A stretch of 64,000 nucleotides of DNA from Gordonia jinghuaiqii (GCF_014041935.1 NZ_CP059491.1:3286001-3350000); one strand, 5' to 3'. Counted from the stretch's first letter, positions 27,403 to 36,003 are shown. Notes: generated by a model not told the origin, from the sequence alone. Program-made: numbers and translations.

Positions 27403-28527
27403 CTACAGCAACTGGCGCAGGCGGGCCGCCATCTGACTCCACTGCCAGTTCTCGACCACGTATCGTCTTCCCGCCCGGCCCATCTCGGCTGCCGCCTCGC
27501 GATCGCCGAGGATCGAGAGGATGGCCATGGCGACCGCGTCGACATCGGTACCGTCGACGGCGGTGCCGGTGACGCCCTCCACGATGGTCTCAGGCGCTCC
27601 GCCGGACAACCCGGCGACGACCGGGACTCCCGTTGCCGATGCCTCGAGGTAGACGATGCCCAGCCCTTCGACGTCGAGCCCGCCGCCGCGCGTCCGTGCC
27701 GGCATCGCGAACACGTCGGCGACGTTGTGGTACGCCGCGAGTTCCTCGGCGGGAACCGACCCGGTGAAGATCACGCTGTCCTGCACCCCCGATTCGGCGG
27801 CGAGATCGTGCAGGGTCTCCGCGTACGGTCCGCCGCCGACGATCACCAGGGTGGCGTCGGGTACCGTGCGCCGGATCAGCGGTAGCGCACGGATCAATAC
27901 ATCCTGCCCCTTGCGCGGCACCAGCCGCGACAGGCACAGGATCGTCGGGCTCTCCCCCAGCTCGTGGCGTTCCCGGAACTGTCGACGCGCGGCCGGGTCG
28001 GGCCGGAAACGGTCGGTGTCGACGCCGGGCGGCAGGTACTCCAGGGACGCATGGGCACCGAATGCCGAGGCGAAACGACCTCGGGTGTAGCGGCTCACGA
28101 AGGTGATGACATCGGTGTTGCGTCCGATGTGGTTCAGGACCTGACGCGCCACCGGCAGCATCGACCAGCCCACCTCGTGCCCATGGGTGCTCGCGATCAC
28201 GCGCTCCGCACCGGCCCGACGCATCGCCGGGGCCAGCACCGCCAGCGGTGCGGCCGCCCCGAACCACACGGTCGAGATGTCCTCACGGCGCACGATGTCG
28301 GCGGCGCGGCGGGCGACGAACGGTGTCGGCAGCATCAGCGTGGTCGGGTGGCGGTACACCCGATACGCGGCGGCGGCGTCGAACTCGTCATGCGAGTCGC
28401 CGCGCCACCGCGGTGCGTAGACCACGATGTCGTCGGCGGGCAACCGCTCCACCAGGTTCTGCAGGTAGGACTGGATACCACCCGGCCGCGGCGGAAAGTC
28501 ATTGGTGATCAACAGGGTTCGCGACAT
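27403..28527 (-). CDS. pimB: GDP-mannose-dependent phosphatidylinositol mannosyltransferase PimB
   Basis: GT4 transferase adding the second mannose to PIM1, giving PIM2, on the cytoplasmic face. The 374-residue GT-B protein has the acceptor-side NDFPPRPGGIQSYL, THGHEVGWSMLPV, the donor-side VPRKGQDVLIRALP and VIVGGGPY, and the E-x7-E-type DVEGLGIVYLEASATGVPV. ATG at 28527 overlaps the stop of the upstream lipoprotein gene by one base (TGATG). In mycobacteria the counterpart is Rv2188c. It closes an operon of peptidase-like lipoprotein and pimB, all facing the NlpC/P60 genes upstream. Confidence 0.93.
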   Translation of the reverse strand: MSRTLLITNDFPPRPGGIQSYLQNLVERLPADDIVVYAPRWRGDSHDEFDAAAAYRVYRHPTTLMLPTPFVARRAADIVRREDISTVWFGAAAPLAVLAPAMRRAGAERVIASTHGHEVGWSMLPVARQVLNHIGRNTDVITFVSRYTRGRFASAFGAHASLEYLPPGVDTDRFRPDPAARRQFRERHELGESPTILCLSRLVPRKGQDVLIRALPLIRRTVPDATLVIVGGGPYAETLHDLAAESGVQDSVIFTGSVPAEELAAYHNVADVFAMPARTRGGGLDVEGLGIVYLEASATGVPVVAGLSGGAPETIVEGVTGTAVDGTDVDAVAMAILSILGDREAAAEMGRAGRRYVVENWQWSQMAARLRQLL

Positions 28528-29927
28528 CAACGCACCTGGCCGTCGAGCCATCCACGCCATCCGGTGAGCAGCTGCTTGCGGTCGACGCCGAGCGCACCGG
28601 AGATCGCGGCGTCCTGTCGCGCCGCCTCCGGCGACGCCGCCACGCCGACGTACAGCTTCTTCAGCCGTGCCTCACCGAACCGGTCCGCGACGTAGGCGGC
28701 CAACGACCAGGAGCTCTGATATGCCACCAGTGAAGTCTGACCGTCCATCGCGAACTCTGCGTCGGCGGGTAGGTCGATCGGGGCGGAGCCGGAGCGGACC
28801 GCCTCGGCCAGATCCGGTGCGGCGTCGGCGAGTCGGGTGTACGTGCCCTTGCGGCCCACGTACTCGGGCACGCCCTCGGTGATCCACAGCGGCGCACCGA
28901 CGGCGGTGTCGACACGGGCCGCGATGTGGGTGAGTTCATGACGCAGCACGACGCCGAGCGTCGGGGCGGCGAGACCGAGGGCCGCCGGGGTGAACACGAT
29001 CCGCTGCCCCACCGCCGTGCGCTGCGGATGGTCGACCCGGCTGTAGACCGATGCGGCCGCGGCCCTCCCGGTCACGGCGGGACCCGCGGGCACGAGTGCA
29101 TCGAACTGCGGGTCCGTCGCGGTGGCGACCACCACGGCCCGACGATCCCAGGTGTCGCCCCAGAACGCGCTGACCGCGTCCACGGCATCCGGCAACAGGC
29201 GGCGCAGATCGACGACGGTCTTGGTGGTGTCGGGATAGGACGCGACGACCGAGGTGCCGCCCGCGGTCGCGACATCGACGGCCATCAGGCCGGGCAGCTC
29301 CCACATCTGCGTGGCCGACGGGTCTCCGCCCAGAGCTGCGGAGTCGCCGACGAGCTGCCAGTCCTCCCCATGTCGGGAGACGATGAACTCGGTACCGGCC
29401 ACCACCTCGGGTTCGGCGATGCCGGGTGAGGTCGCGCCGCCGAGCGCGTAACGCAACTCCACCGGAGCCACCCACGAGTCCGAGCTGCCCCCGGCGTCGA
29501 GGACCTGCTGGAGCTCGCCGGGCACGAGCTTCTCGGCCTCCTCGGTGGGAGCGAGCTGATAGTCGAACCGCGCGAAGCGCAGCTCGGCGCCCCGACCGCT
29601 CCGACGTTCGAACTCGGCCGGCCGGAACGTGGCGGCGGCGGTGACGAACCGGTTCTTGAACTGCGGCGACGCGGCGGCGTCGAACAGGCCGCCGATCGCG
29701 GTCACGTCGCCGGCGGTGATCGCGGTGCCGAGTGAGTCGAGCAGTCGTGTCACCCCGGCCGCACGGTCCTGCTCGTAGACGTTGGTCGCGGTGCTCACCG
29801 TCGAGGTCGCCCCGGAATCCGGTCCCCGCTCGGCCGGTGAACCTGCGGTGCCGCATCCGGTGGCGGCTCCGGCGACCAGGGCGAGCGCCGCCAGGGTCGG
29901 GCACAGCCGCCCGCGCAGGAAGACCAC
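28527..29927 (-). CDS. Lipoprotein with zinc-peptidase (MA-like) domain
   Basis: A 466-residue exported protein of unknown target. The N-terminus is a signal with lipobox ATG-C25, followed by a Ser/Thr-rich spacer. The C-terminal third contains RHELTHIAARV with the zinc pair H330-E-L-T-H334 and downstream WITEGVPEYVG with a candidate third ligand (E351 or E355), the layout of gluzincins and the peptidase-MA-like family. Residues 60-200 resemble a small nuclear-transport-factor-like fold but this is weak. GTG at 29927 is the only start that keeps the signal. It is coupled to pimB and begins 7 bases after the NlpC/P60 stop, so cell-wall hydrolase, peptidase and PIM synthesis share transcription. 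Confidence 0.78.
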   Translation of the reverse strand: MVFLRGRLCPTLAALALVAGAATGCGTAGSPAERGPDSGATSTVSTATNVYEQDRAAGVTRLLDSLGTAITAGDVTAIGGLFDAAASPQFKNRFVTAAATFRPAEFERRSGRGAELRFARFDYQLAPTEEAEKLVPGELQQVLDAGGSSDSWVAPVELRYALGGATSPGIAEPEVVAGTEFIVSRHGEDWQLVGDSAALGGDPSATQMWELPGLMAVDVATAGGTSVVASYPDTTKTVVDLRRLLPDAVDAVSAFWGDTWDRRAVVVATATDPQFDALVPAGPAVTGRAAAASVYSRVDHPQRTAVGQRIVFTPAALGLAAPTLGVVLRHELTHIAARVDTAVGAPLWITEGVPEYVGRKGTYTRLADAAPDLAEAVRSGSAPIDLPADAEFAMDGQTSLVAYQSSWSLAAYVADRFGEARLKKLYVGVAASPEAARQDAAISGALGVDRKQLLTGWRGWLDGQVR

Positions 29928-29934
29928 CGGCGCG

Positions 29935-31014
29935 TTAGAACCGACGGGCCGAGTTGTACGGTCCGGCCTCGTCGAGCGGGACGACCTTCACCGGGACACC
30001 GAAGGTCGACGCATGGATGACGTAACCCTCACCGACGTACATGCCGACGTGATGGGCGTCCGGGTAGTAGATGATCAGGTCACCGGGTTTGAGGTCCTTG
30101 CGCTCGACCGGTTGGCCACCGGCCAGCTGCGCCTGACTCGACCGCGGCAAGGTCTTTCCGGCCCGCGCGAAGGCCCACACCATCAGTCCCGAGCAGTCGA
30201 ACGACTGCGGTCCGGTGGCTCCCCATACGTACGGCGCGCCGATCTTTGTCAGCGCGGCCTGCACAGCGATGAGTGCGGGAGCGGTGCCCCGGGGGACCAG
30301 ACGGGGATCGAAGTCGAAAGTGGGCCCGCGCAGTGCGGCGAGTTGCTTGCCGGTCATCGACTCGTAGATCGCACGGATCTGGATGGCCTGGAGTTGTAGG
30401 TCGGCCTGCTTGGTCTGCAGATCACCGCGGACGCGTTCGGCACGGGACACGGCCTCCGAGGCCGCCAGGGCGGTCTGGTCTGCGTCCTTCTTGGCGACGG
30501 CCGTGCGGGCCCGGACCTTCTTGATCGCCGAGAGATCCGACGCCGCCTGGCGGGAGATCATGTCCAGGCCGGACATCTGGTCGAGGAGCGCCTGGGGTGA
30601 GTCACTCACCATCACCGCGTACAGACCGCTCACGCGCGCACCCTGGTAGCTGGCCCGCACGATGGCGTCGACCCGGGACTGGTGCACCGCGAGCTGGGCA
30701 CGGCTGGCGTCGAGCTTCTGCTGGGCGATCGCCGCGGCCTTCTTGGCCGACAGAACGATCCCGCGCTGCTTGTCGTATTCGATCTTCGCGTCGTGCATCG
30801 CCTCGGTGGTCTTCTCCGCGTCGATGCCCAGTTGCTTGTAGCGGTCGAGCAACTGATCGGCCGTCCGTGCGGGTACGGCGCGCGCATCGCCCACCCCGCC
30901 GGTCGCCGGGGCGATGACGGTCGCGAGTGCCGACAACACGCAGACGGCGATCATCAGCGGACCCGATCGCGTGCGCGGACCAGCTGCTCGAGTCCGCCCC
31001 TCCCCGAAAACCAC
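29935..31014 (-). CDS. ripC: NlpC/P60 cell-wall hydrolase, RipC-like
   Basis: Exported D,L-endopeptidase-type peptidoglycan hydrolase, about 359 residues, in the Rv2190c (RipC) position. After a signal peptide (about residues 20-50, ending GVGDARA) comes a long coiled coil (residues 55-210) like that of FtsX-controlled hydrolases, then the NlpC/P60 domain with Cys274 in QSFDCSGLMVWA, a His in DAHHVGMYVGEG and the third residue near IHAS. GTG at 31014 is chosen because AGGAG lies about 11 bases upstream; a GTG at 31026 is alternative. The coiled coil suggests activation by the division ABC transporter FtsEX, as known for RipC. Confidence 0.88.
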   Translation of the reverse strand: MVFGEGRTRAAGPRTRSGPLMIAVCVLSALATVIAPATGGVGDARAVPARTADQLLDRYKQLGIDAEKTTEAMHDAKIEYDKQRGIVLSAKKAAAIAQQKLDASRAQLAVHQSRVDAIVRASYQGARVSGLYAVMVSDSPQALLDQMSGLDMISRQAASDLSAIKKVRARTAVAKKDADQTALAASEAVSRAERVRGDLQTKQADLQLQAIQIRAIYESMTGKQLAALRGPTFDFDPRLVPRGTAPALIAVQAALTKIGAPYVWGATGPQSFDCSGLMVWAFARAGKTLPRSSQAQLAGGQPVERKDLKPGDLIIYYPDAHHVGMYVGEGYVIHASTFGVPVKVVPLDEAGPYNSARRF

Positions 31015-31147
31015 GGTCTCACTCACTCCTCTGCTGGCTCGTCCCCGAGGAACTCTCGTCGGAGACTCCCCCGGCTCACGCCTCCCCGGCGTGCTCCGGC
31101 GACTCCGGACCACACTAGGTCCGACGACAGGTCCCGAGGACTGGATC

Positions 31148-31176
31148 GGGCGGACCGCACCTCGCGCGATCCGCCC
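31148..31176 (-). terminator. Possible hairpin terminator after the second NlpC/P60 gene
   Basis: GGGCGGA pairs with TCCGCCC (31148-31154 and 31170-31176) around a 15-base loop in the 218-base gap between the two NlpC/P60 genes; no T tract on the minus strand. Confidence 0.45.
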
Positions 31177-31193
31177 TCTCCTACTGCTCGTGT

Positions 31194-31241
31194 GTTCAGT
31201 TGGTCTCAGTAGCGACAGCGGTTCAGTTGGACTCAGTAGCG
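31194..31241 (-). repeat. 27-bp-period duplication covering the stop of the NlpC/P60 gene
   Basis: GTTCAGTTGG-(T/A)-CTCAGTAGCG occurs at 31194-31214 and 31221-31241, differing at one base. The second copy contains the last codons and stop of the upstream gene, so its 3' end has been tandemly duplicated. Confidence 0.85.
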
Positions 31242-31919
31242 GCGGATGCCGGTGAGCGTCCACTCCTTGACGGCGTCCCGCTTCACCGGGGTGCCGTAGG
31301 TGGACGAGTGGACGAACTGGCCGTTGCCGACGTAGATGCCGGCGTGACCGCCACCGTTGAAGATCATGACGTCGCCGGGCTGCGCCTCGCTGTAGGACAC
31401 CGAACGACCACCGCCGAGCTGTCCGTAGCTGTCACGCGGAATGGTCTTTCCGGCCTGCTTGTAGGACCAGTAGACCAGGCCCGAGCAGTCGAATGCGTTC
31501 GGGCCGGCCGAACCGTAGGAGTACGGCGAGCCGATCTTGCTCTCCGCGGCCTTGACGGCCTTCTGTCCGGTGGTCATCTGCGGCTGCACGAAGCCACCGC
31601 CGCCGCCCGGACGGAACTGCTGGGGAATCTGCTCCGGCGCGATGCCCGGCACGGTGAACTGACCCAGGTTCGGGATCTCGACCGTGGCCGCGGGCGACTT
31701 CTTGACAGGCTTGGCCTTGGGGGAGGGCTTGACCTCCGGGCCCTTCTTCTCACCGGGCAGGGCCGGGATCTCGAAGGTGCCGAGCGGGGTGTGGACCGGG
31801 GCGGCCAGAGCCGGACCGGCAGCAGCGGCGAGCGAACCGAGCGTGATCGATCCGGCGATCACCGCCTTCTTTGCAACCGTGCTCCCACGATTGGGCTGTT
31901 CCAAACGATGTTTGGCCAC
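31233..31919 (-). CDS. NlpC/P60 cell-wall protein behind a c-di-AMP riboswitch
   Basis: A 228-residue exported protein: signal peptide with AVIAGSITLGSLAAAAGPALA, a Lys/Pro-rich linker (residues 50-115), then an NlpC/P60 domain with YSYGSAGPNAFDCSGLVYW (Cys145), GHAGIYVGNG (His) and FVHSS. The catalytic set looks complete, unlike the mycobacterial RipD in which it is degenerate. GTG at 31919 follows GAAGGAG. The leader is about 230 bases and folds as a ydaO-type riboswitch, so expression should fall or rise with cyclic di-AMP. Neighbour to the RipC-like gene; corynebacteria also carry a pair of P60 genes here. Confidence 0.88.
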   Translation of the reverse strand: MAKHRLEQPNRGSTVAKKAVIAGSITLGSLAAAAGPALAAPVHTPLGTFEIPALPGEKKGPEVKPSPKAKPVKKSPAATVEIPNLGQFTVPGIAPEQIPQQFRPGGGGGFVQPQMTTGQKAVKAAESKIGSPYSYGSAGPNAFDCSGLVYWSYKQAGKTIPRDSYGQLGGGRSVSYSEAQPGDVMIFNGGGHAGIYVGNGQFVHSSTYGTPVKRDAVKEWTLTGIRRY

Positions 31920-31939
31920 GAAGCGTGTTCTCCTTCAAA

Positions 31940-32155
31940 AATCTTCCTCTACCGCCGACCGAGTTAGCTGTCGGGTTCGGGCCGGAAGAGTGGCCCTACA
32001 CGTGTTTCGCGCACGACGTATCCACAGGACACGCATGCGTGATAACGCGATTCACCCCGATTCGGCGCAGTGTCGGCCGGGAGCGTCAATGCTGACGCGC
32101 CCGATGACCCTGCCCGAAGGTTGTGGTTCCCCGGTTCGCCACGAGGGCGATTGAG
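31940..32155 (-). promoter_or_regulatory. Cyclic di-AMP (ydaO/yuaA) riboswitch
   Basis: Minus-strand leader containing the conserved islands of this class in order: CCGGGGAACC (plus 32125-32134), GGGGTGAATC (plus 32049-32058), and CCGAACCCGACAGCTAAC-TCGG (plus 31952-31980). An opening TCGCC/GGCGA hairpin precedes the first island. In actinobacteria this class commonly precedes cell-wall hydrolase genes and turns them off when c-di-AMP is high. The ends are approximate. Confidence 0.92.
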
Positions 32156-32274
32156 CGGTGACTTCTGCGGACCACTTCTGTTGAAGCGGGACGCTCCGCG
32201 AATGTCTCAGAAAGGTTACGAAATCGTGGGCGCCCTGTCCACTAGGCGACGGACACTCAAACCCCACGCATTTC
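32156..32274 (-). promoter_or_regulatory. Region expected to hold the promoter of the riboswitch transcript
   Basis: Between the Cys-rich gene stop and the riboswitch. No convincing -35/-10 pair could be chosen by eye; transcription could also read through from the Cys-rich gene. Confidence 0.35.
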
Positions 32275-32559
32275 TCAGCCTGCACGCAGGACCGTCACCG
32301 ATGCCATCCGATCCATGCTCTGAGCTGCGGTTTTACCGGACCTTGCAGATCGTGCAGCACCACTGGTGACCATTGCAGCCGCGTGGAAAACATCGATTGC
32401 GAGGTCGAGCTCAGCATCGGCGCCGGCGGCCCCCGCCGTTACCGGAGCTCCACCTTCGCCGGGCACATCGTCCCAGCTCGGGCCGCCAAAAAGCACCGTC
32501 ATCATGCACCCGTCACAGGCGACGGGACGGGCCGGGCAGCTGGCGCAGTCGACATACAT
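32275..32559 (-). CDS. Small cysteine-rich actinobacterial protein
   Basis: A 94-residue protein starting MYVDCASCPARPVACDGCMM, with four cysteines in C-x2-C-x6-C-x2-C spacing, which looks like a zinc or iron-sulphur site, followed by TVLFGGP and a short Ala-rich helical region. ATG at 32559 has GGAG nine bases upstream. I recall similar small Cys proteins in mycobacteria and streptomycetes but no function. It lies immediately upstream of the riboswitch-controlled NlpC/P60 gene in the same direction and diverges from the SOS-controlled exonuclease gene. Confidence 0.65.
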   Translation of the reverse strand: MYVDCASCPARPVACDGCMMTVLFGGPSWDDVPGEGGAPVTAGAAGADAELDLAIDVFHAAAMVTSGAARSARSGKTAAQSMDRMASVTVLRAG

Positions 32560-32763
32560 GGTGTGATCTCCATCTCATCTCGCGGCCGGGGCCGCGTCGG
32601 CCCCGTGTCGGGCGGGTCGATCGTGAGGATTTGCCTCGTCTCTCACGTCGAGGTGGAGATTAGGTCCCCCCACCGACAAGTTCGCTCGAACAGAGTTCGC
32701 AACATCTGTCACACAAGCCACAAGCACCTCGTCGCGGTGCGTCGCGGCCGCCGTGTCGGTGCA

Positions 32764-32782
32764 TCGAACTAATGTTCGCCAG
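32764..32782 (+). promoter_or_regulatory. LexA-type box overlapping the -10 of the exonuclease gene
   Basis: TCGAACTAATGTTCGC (32764-32779) matches TCGAAC-N4-GTTCGA in 11 of 12 fixed positions. TAATGT (32770-32775) inside it is a -10 box seven bases before the GTG at 32783, so the transcript is leaderless and the operator covers the promoter. Confidence 0.8.
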
Positions 32783-34603
32783 GTGATGGACACCAGCGTC
32801 GACGGCTCCGGCGGGCAGTTGACCTTCGCCGACCTCGAGGCCGCCGACCACGCCGCGGAAGGGAACGCCTCGCCGAACGAGTTCAGCGACCGTTCGCTCT
32901 TCGACACGACCCTGGTGGTCGTCGACCTCGAGACCACCGGCTCCGACCCGGCCCGCGATCGCATCACCGAGATCGGCGCGGTCAAGATCCGCGGCGGCGA
33001 GGTGATCGGCGAGTTCGCCACCCTGGTCGACCCCGGCCGGCCGATCCCGCCCCAGATCGTCACCCTCACCGGGATCACCACGGCCATGCTCACCGACGCC
33101 CCGCGGATCGAATCGGTGCTGCCGGCGTTCTTCGAATTCGCGCGCGGTTCGATACTCGTGGCCCACAACGCACGCTTCGACATGGGTTTTCTCCGGCAGA
33201 ACGCGATCCGCCTGCAGCTGCCGTGGACCTTCAGCCTGAGTCTGTGCACCGTGACCATGGCCCGGCGCATCCTGTCGCGGGAGGAGACGCCGACGGTGAA
33301 GCTGAGCGCACTCGCCGAGCTCTTCGATGTCTCCGTCCGGCCCACCCACCGCGCCCTCGACGACGCACGCGCCACCGTGGAGGTCTTCCACCGGCTGCTC
33401 GAACGCGTCGGCAACCAGGGCATCGCCACCGTCGGCGAGCTGACGTCGTACTTGCCGCGCACCAACCCGCGGCTGCGCGCCAAGCGCCACCTCGCCGACC
33501 ACGTTCCCGCCCGCCCCGGGGTCTATCTCTTCCGCGGTCCGTCGAACGAGGTCCTCTACGTGGGTACCGCCGTCGACCTCCGTCGCCGGGTGCGCTCCTA
33601 CTTCACCGGAGGCGATCCCCGCCGCCGCATCGCCGAGATGGTGCTGCTCGCCGAGCGCGTCGACGTCGTCGAGTGTTCCCACGCGCTCGAGGCGGCGGTG
33701 CGTGAACTACGACTCCTCGGCGCCCACGCCCCGGCCTACAACCGGCGGTCCACCCAGCCGAATAAGGGCTGGTGGGTGACCCTGACCGAGGAGCGCTTCC
33801 CTCGCCTCAAGGTCAGCCGCACCCCCACCGACGAGTCGATCGGACCGGTCGGGAACCGCAACAACGCCGCCACCGTCGCCGACGTCATCGCCGCGGCCGC
33901 CGGTCTGCGGACGTGCACAAAACGGTTGGGCGCCAACGGTTACCACTGGTGCCCGACGGTCGAGGGCGCGCGCCTGCCCGGCGCGTGCCATGCCGCAGCC
34001 ACCCAGGCGCAGACGGTCCCGGACTACCTACCGCGGGTCACCGCGGCGCGGCGCCTCATGCGCGGCGACACCGACGAACTGCTCGACGACCTCACCGCAC
34101 GCCTGGCCGAGTTGTCCGAGGCGCACATGTTCGAGACCGCGGCCCGCCACCGTGACCGCCTCGCCCTGACCATCGACGCACTGGCGCGGTGTCAGCGCCT
34201 GGCCGCGCTCTGCTCGATCGCCGAGATCGTGGTCGCCCGGTCCGACGGTGAACGCGGCTGGCACTTCGCGGTGATCCGGCACGGACGCCTCGCGGCGGCG
34301 GGCCGCGCCCGGCGCGGCGTGTCCCCGATGCCCGTCGTCGACGCCCTGATCGCCTCCGCCGAGACCGTGATCCCCCAGCCGGGGCCGCTGCGCGGCGCGC
34401 CGGCGGAGGAGGTCGGCCTGATCTATCGGTGGATGACCGAGCCGGGAGCGCGGATCGTCGCCACGAGCGATCCGGTCGCGCTGCCCGTCGGATGTGCCGA
34501 ACGCAGGCTCGGCTGGTCCAGGTCGGCGCACGACGCGCGTGCAGACGGACACCGGGCACATCGGACGAGTCAGCACGCGGCGGCCACTAGGCTGGCGCCA
34601 TGA
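32783..34603 (+). CDS. DEDDh exonuclease with GIY-YIG (UvrC-like) nuclease domain
   Basis: A 606-residue DNA-repair protein of the Rv2191 type. Residues 40-220 are a DnaQ-like 3'-5' exonuclease: VVVDLETTG with D48 and E50, AHNARFDMGFL, and HRALDDARATVEV. Residues 245-330 are a GIY-YIG domain (RPGVYLFRGPSNEVLYVGTA) like the N-terminus of UvrC, and the rest resembles UvrC's following region but lacks the C-terminal UvrC endonuclease half. Start GTG at 32783 (or ATG one codon later) is set by the -10 box. A LexA-type operator overlaps the promoter. The stop overlaps the next gene (ATGA). Confidence 0.9.
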   Translation: MMDTSVDGSGGQLTFADLEAADHAAEGNASPNEFSDRSLFDTTLVVVDLETTGSDPARDRITEIGAVKIRGGEVIGEFATLVDPGRPIPPQIVTLTGITTAMLTDAPRIESVLPAFFEFARGSILVAHNARFDMGFLRQNAIRLQLPWTFSLSLCTVTMARRILSREETPTVKLSALAELFDVSVRPTHRALDDARATVEVFHRLLERVGNQGIATVGELTSYLPRTNPRLRAKRHLADHVPARPGVYLFRGPSNEVLYVGTAVDLRRRVRSYFTGGDPRRRIAEMVLLAERVDVVECSHALEAAVRELRLLGAHAPAYNRRSTQPNKGWWVTLTEERFPRLKVSRTPTDESIGPVGNRNNAATVADVIAAAAGLRTCTKRLGANGYHWCPTVEGARLPGACHAAATQAQTVPDYLPRVTAARRLMRGDTDELLDDLTARLAELSEAHMFETAARHRDRLALTIDALARCQRLAALCSIAEIVVARSDGERGWHFAVIRHGRLAAAGRARRGVSPMPVVDALIASAETVIPQPGPLRGAPAEEVGLIYRWMTEPGARIVATSDPVALPVGCAERRLGWSRSAHDARADGHRAHRTSQHAAATRLAP

Positions 34604-34878
34604 TCACTGCCATCGTCCTCATCCAGGCCGACATCCACCGGATCCCGGAGACCGCTCAGGCCGTCGCCGACATCCCCGGGGTCGAAGAGGTGTACTCCTG
34701 CGCGGGCGACGTCGACCTCATCGCGAAGATCAGGGTGCGCGACCACGAACAGATCGCCACCGTCGTCACGGGCCAGATCAACCGGCTGCCGGGTGTACTC
34801 AAGAGCGCCACGCACATCGCGTTCCGCAGCTACTCCAGCTCCGACGTCGAAGGCGGCTTCTCGATCGGCGAGAACTGA
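34600..34878 (+). CDS. Stand-alone Lrp/AsnC ligand-binding (RAM) domain protein
   Basis: A 92-residue alpha-beta protein equal to the effector-binding half of Lrp/AsnC regulators without the DNA-binding half. ITAIVLIQADIHRIPETAQ, GVEEVYSCAGDVDLIAKIRV and the strand ATHIAFRSYS are the RAM pattern; it probably forms dimers or octamers and binds an amino acid. ATG overlaps the exonuclease stop by four bases, an odd partner for a DNA-repair gene. Its downstream convergent neighbour is trpD. Effector and role unknown. Confidence 0.82.
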   Translation: MITAIVLIQADIHRIPETAQAVADIPGVEEVYSCAGDVDLIAKIRVRDHEQIATVVTGQINRLPGVLKSATHIAFRSYSSSDVEGGFSIGEN

Positions 34879-34932
34879 CCGGGAGCCGCCGTCCGACGCA
34901 CCGCCCGGCATCACCGCCGGGCGTACCGGCGG

Positions 34933-36003
34933 TCAGTGAGACGAGGCCAGTCGGGTGCTGAGCGCTGCCCACCGATCCAACAACGTTGCCGCAGCACCGG
35001 TGTCGATGGCATCCGCGGCGCGCTCCTTGGCCACCCGCAGCGCCTCGGTGAGCTCCGTGGAGCTCATCGGTGCCTGCTGCTCGAACGCCACGATCGCACC
35101 CGCCGAGTTCAACAGGACCGCGTCGCGCACAGGTCCGGTCGTCCCGGCGAACAGATCGCGGGCGATGGCCGCGTTGGCCACCGCATCGCCGCCCTGAAGG
35201 GCCGAGAGCTGCACCCGGGCGATCCCCAGGTCGGTCGGGTCGACGCTGAGCTCGTTCACCTGCCCGCCGACGATCTGCCACACCGTGGACGTCGTGGTGG
35301 TCGTCAGTTCGTCGAGCCCGTCGTCGCCTCGCACGACCAGCGCCGAACCGCCCCGTTCGGCGAAGGCGCGTGCCAGCACGGGCGCGAGGTCGGCGAAGGC
35401 GCATCCGATCAGCCCTCGCGAGGGCCTCGCCGGGTTGGTCAGCGGCCCCAGCACGTTGAACACCGTCGGGATACCGATCTCCTTGCGCGGCGGTCCGGTG
35501 AAACGGAACGCCGGGTGGAAGACCGGCGCGAAGCAGAACCCGATCCCGAGCTCTTCGACACACCGCGCCACCGAGGCCGCGTCGAGGGTGATGTCCACCC
35601 CGAGCGCCTCCAGCACATCGGCACCACCGCTCTTCGACGACGCCGCCCGGTTCCCGTGCTTGACCACCGCCACGCCTGCGGCCGCGATCACGATCGCGGT
35701 CATCGTCGAGATGTTGACGGTGTGTGACCGGTCGCCGCCGGTACCGACCACGTCGACGGCCGGCCGGCTCACGTCGACCAGGGTGGCGTGGTCGAGCATC
35801 GCCCGCGACAGACCGAGGAGCTCGGCAGGCGCCGCGCCCTTCATCTTGACCCCGACGCCGAAGGCGGCGATCTGCGCTCCGGTGGCGCTGTCGGTCATGA
35901 TCTCGTTCATCGCCCACGCGGCCTCGTCGACACTGAGGTCGAGGCGATCGATGATCTTGCCGAGGATCTGCGGCCAGCTGAAGTCGGATTGTCCGGTGCT
36001 CAC
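34933..36003 (-). CDS. trpD: Anthranilate phosphoribosyltransferase
   Basis: Second step of tryptophan synthesis, joining anthranilate and PRPP. The 356-residue protein has the PRPP loop [50 protein letters not shown] and the hinge [10 protein letters not shown]. No other trp gene is near, as in mycobacteria. The frame is open to 36144 but GTG at 36003 is chosen by homology and because the -10 box TAGGCT ends eight bases upstream of it (leaderless). Confidence 0.93.
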   Translation of the reverse strand: MSTGQSDFSWPQILGKIIDRLDLSVDEAAWAMNEIMTDSATGAQIAAFGVGVKMKGAAPAELLGLSRAMLDHATLVDVSRPAVDVVGTGGDRSHTVNISTMTAIVIAAAGVAVVKHGNRAASSKSGGADVLEALGVDITLDAASVARCVEELGIGFCFAPVFHPAFRFTGPPRKEIGIPTVFNVLGPLTNPARPSRGLIGCAFADLAPVLARAFAERGGSALVVRGDDGLDELTTTTTSTVWQIVGGQVNELSVDPTDLGIARVQLSALQGGDAVANAAIARDLFAGTTGPVRDAVLLNSAGAIVAFEQQAPMSSTELTEALRVAKERAADAIDTGAAATLLDRWAALSTRLASSH

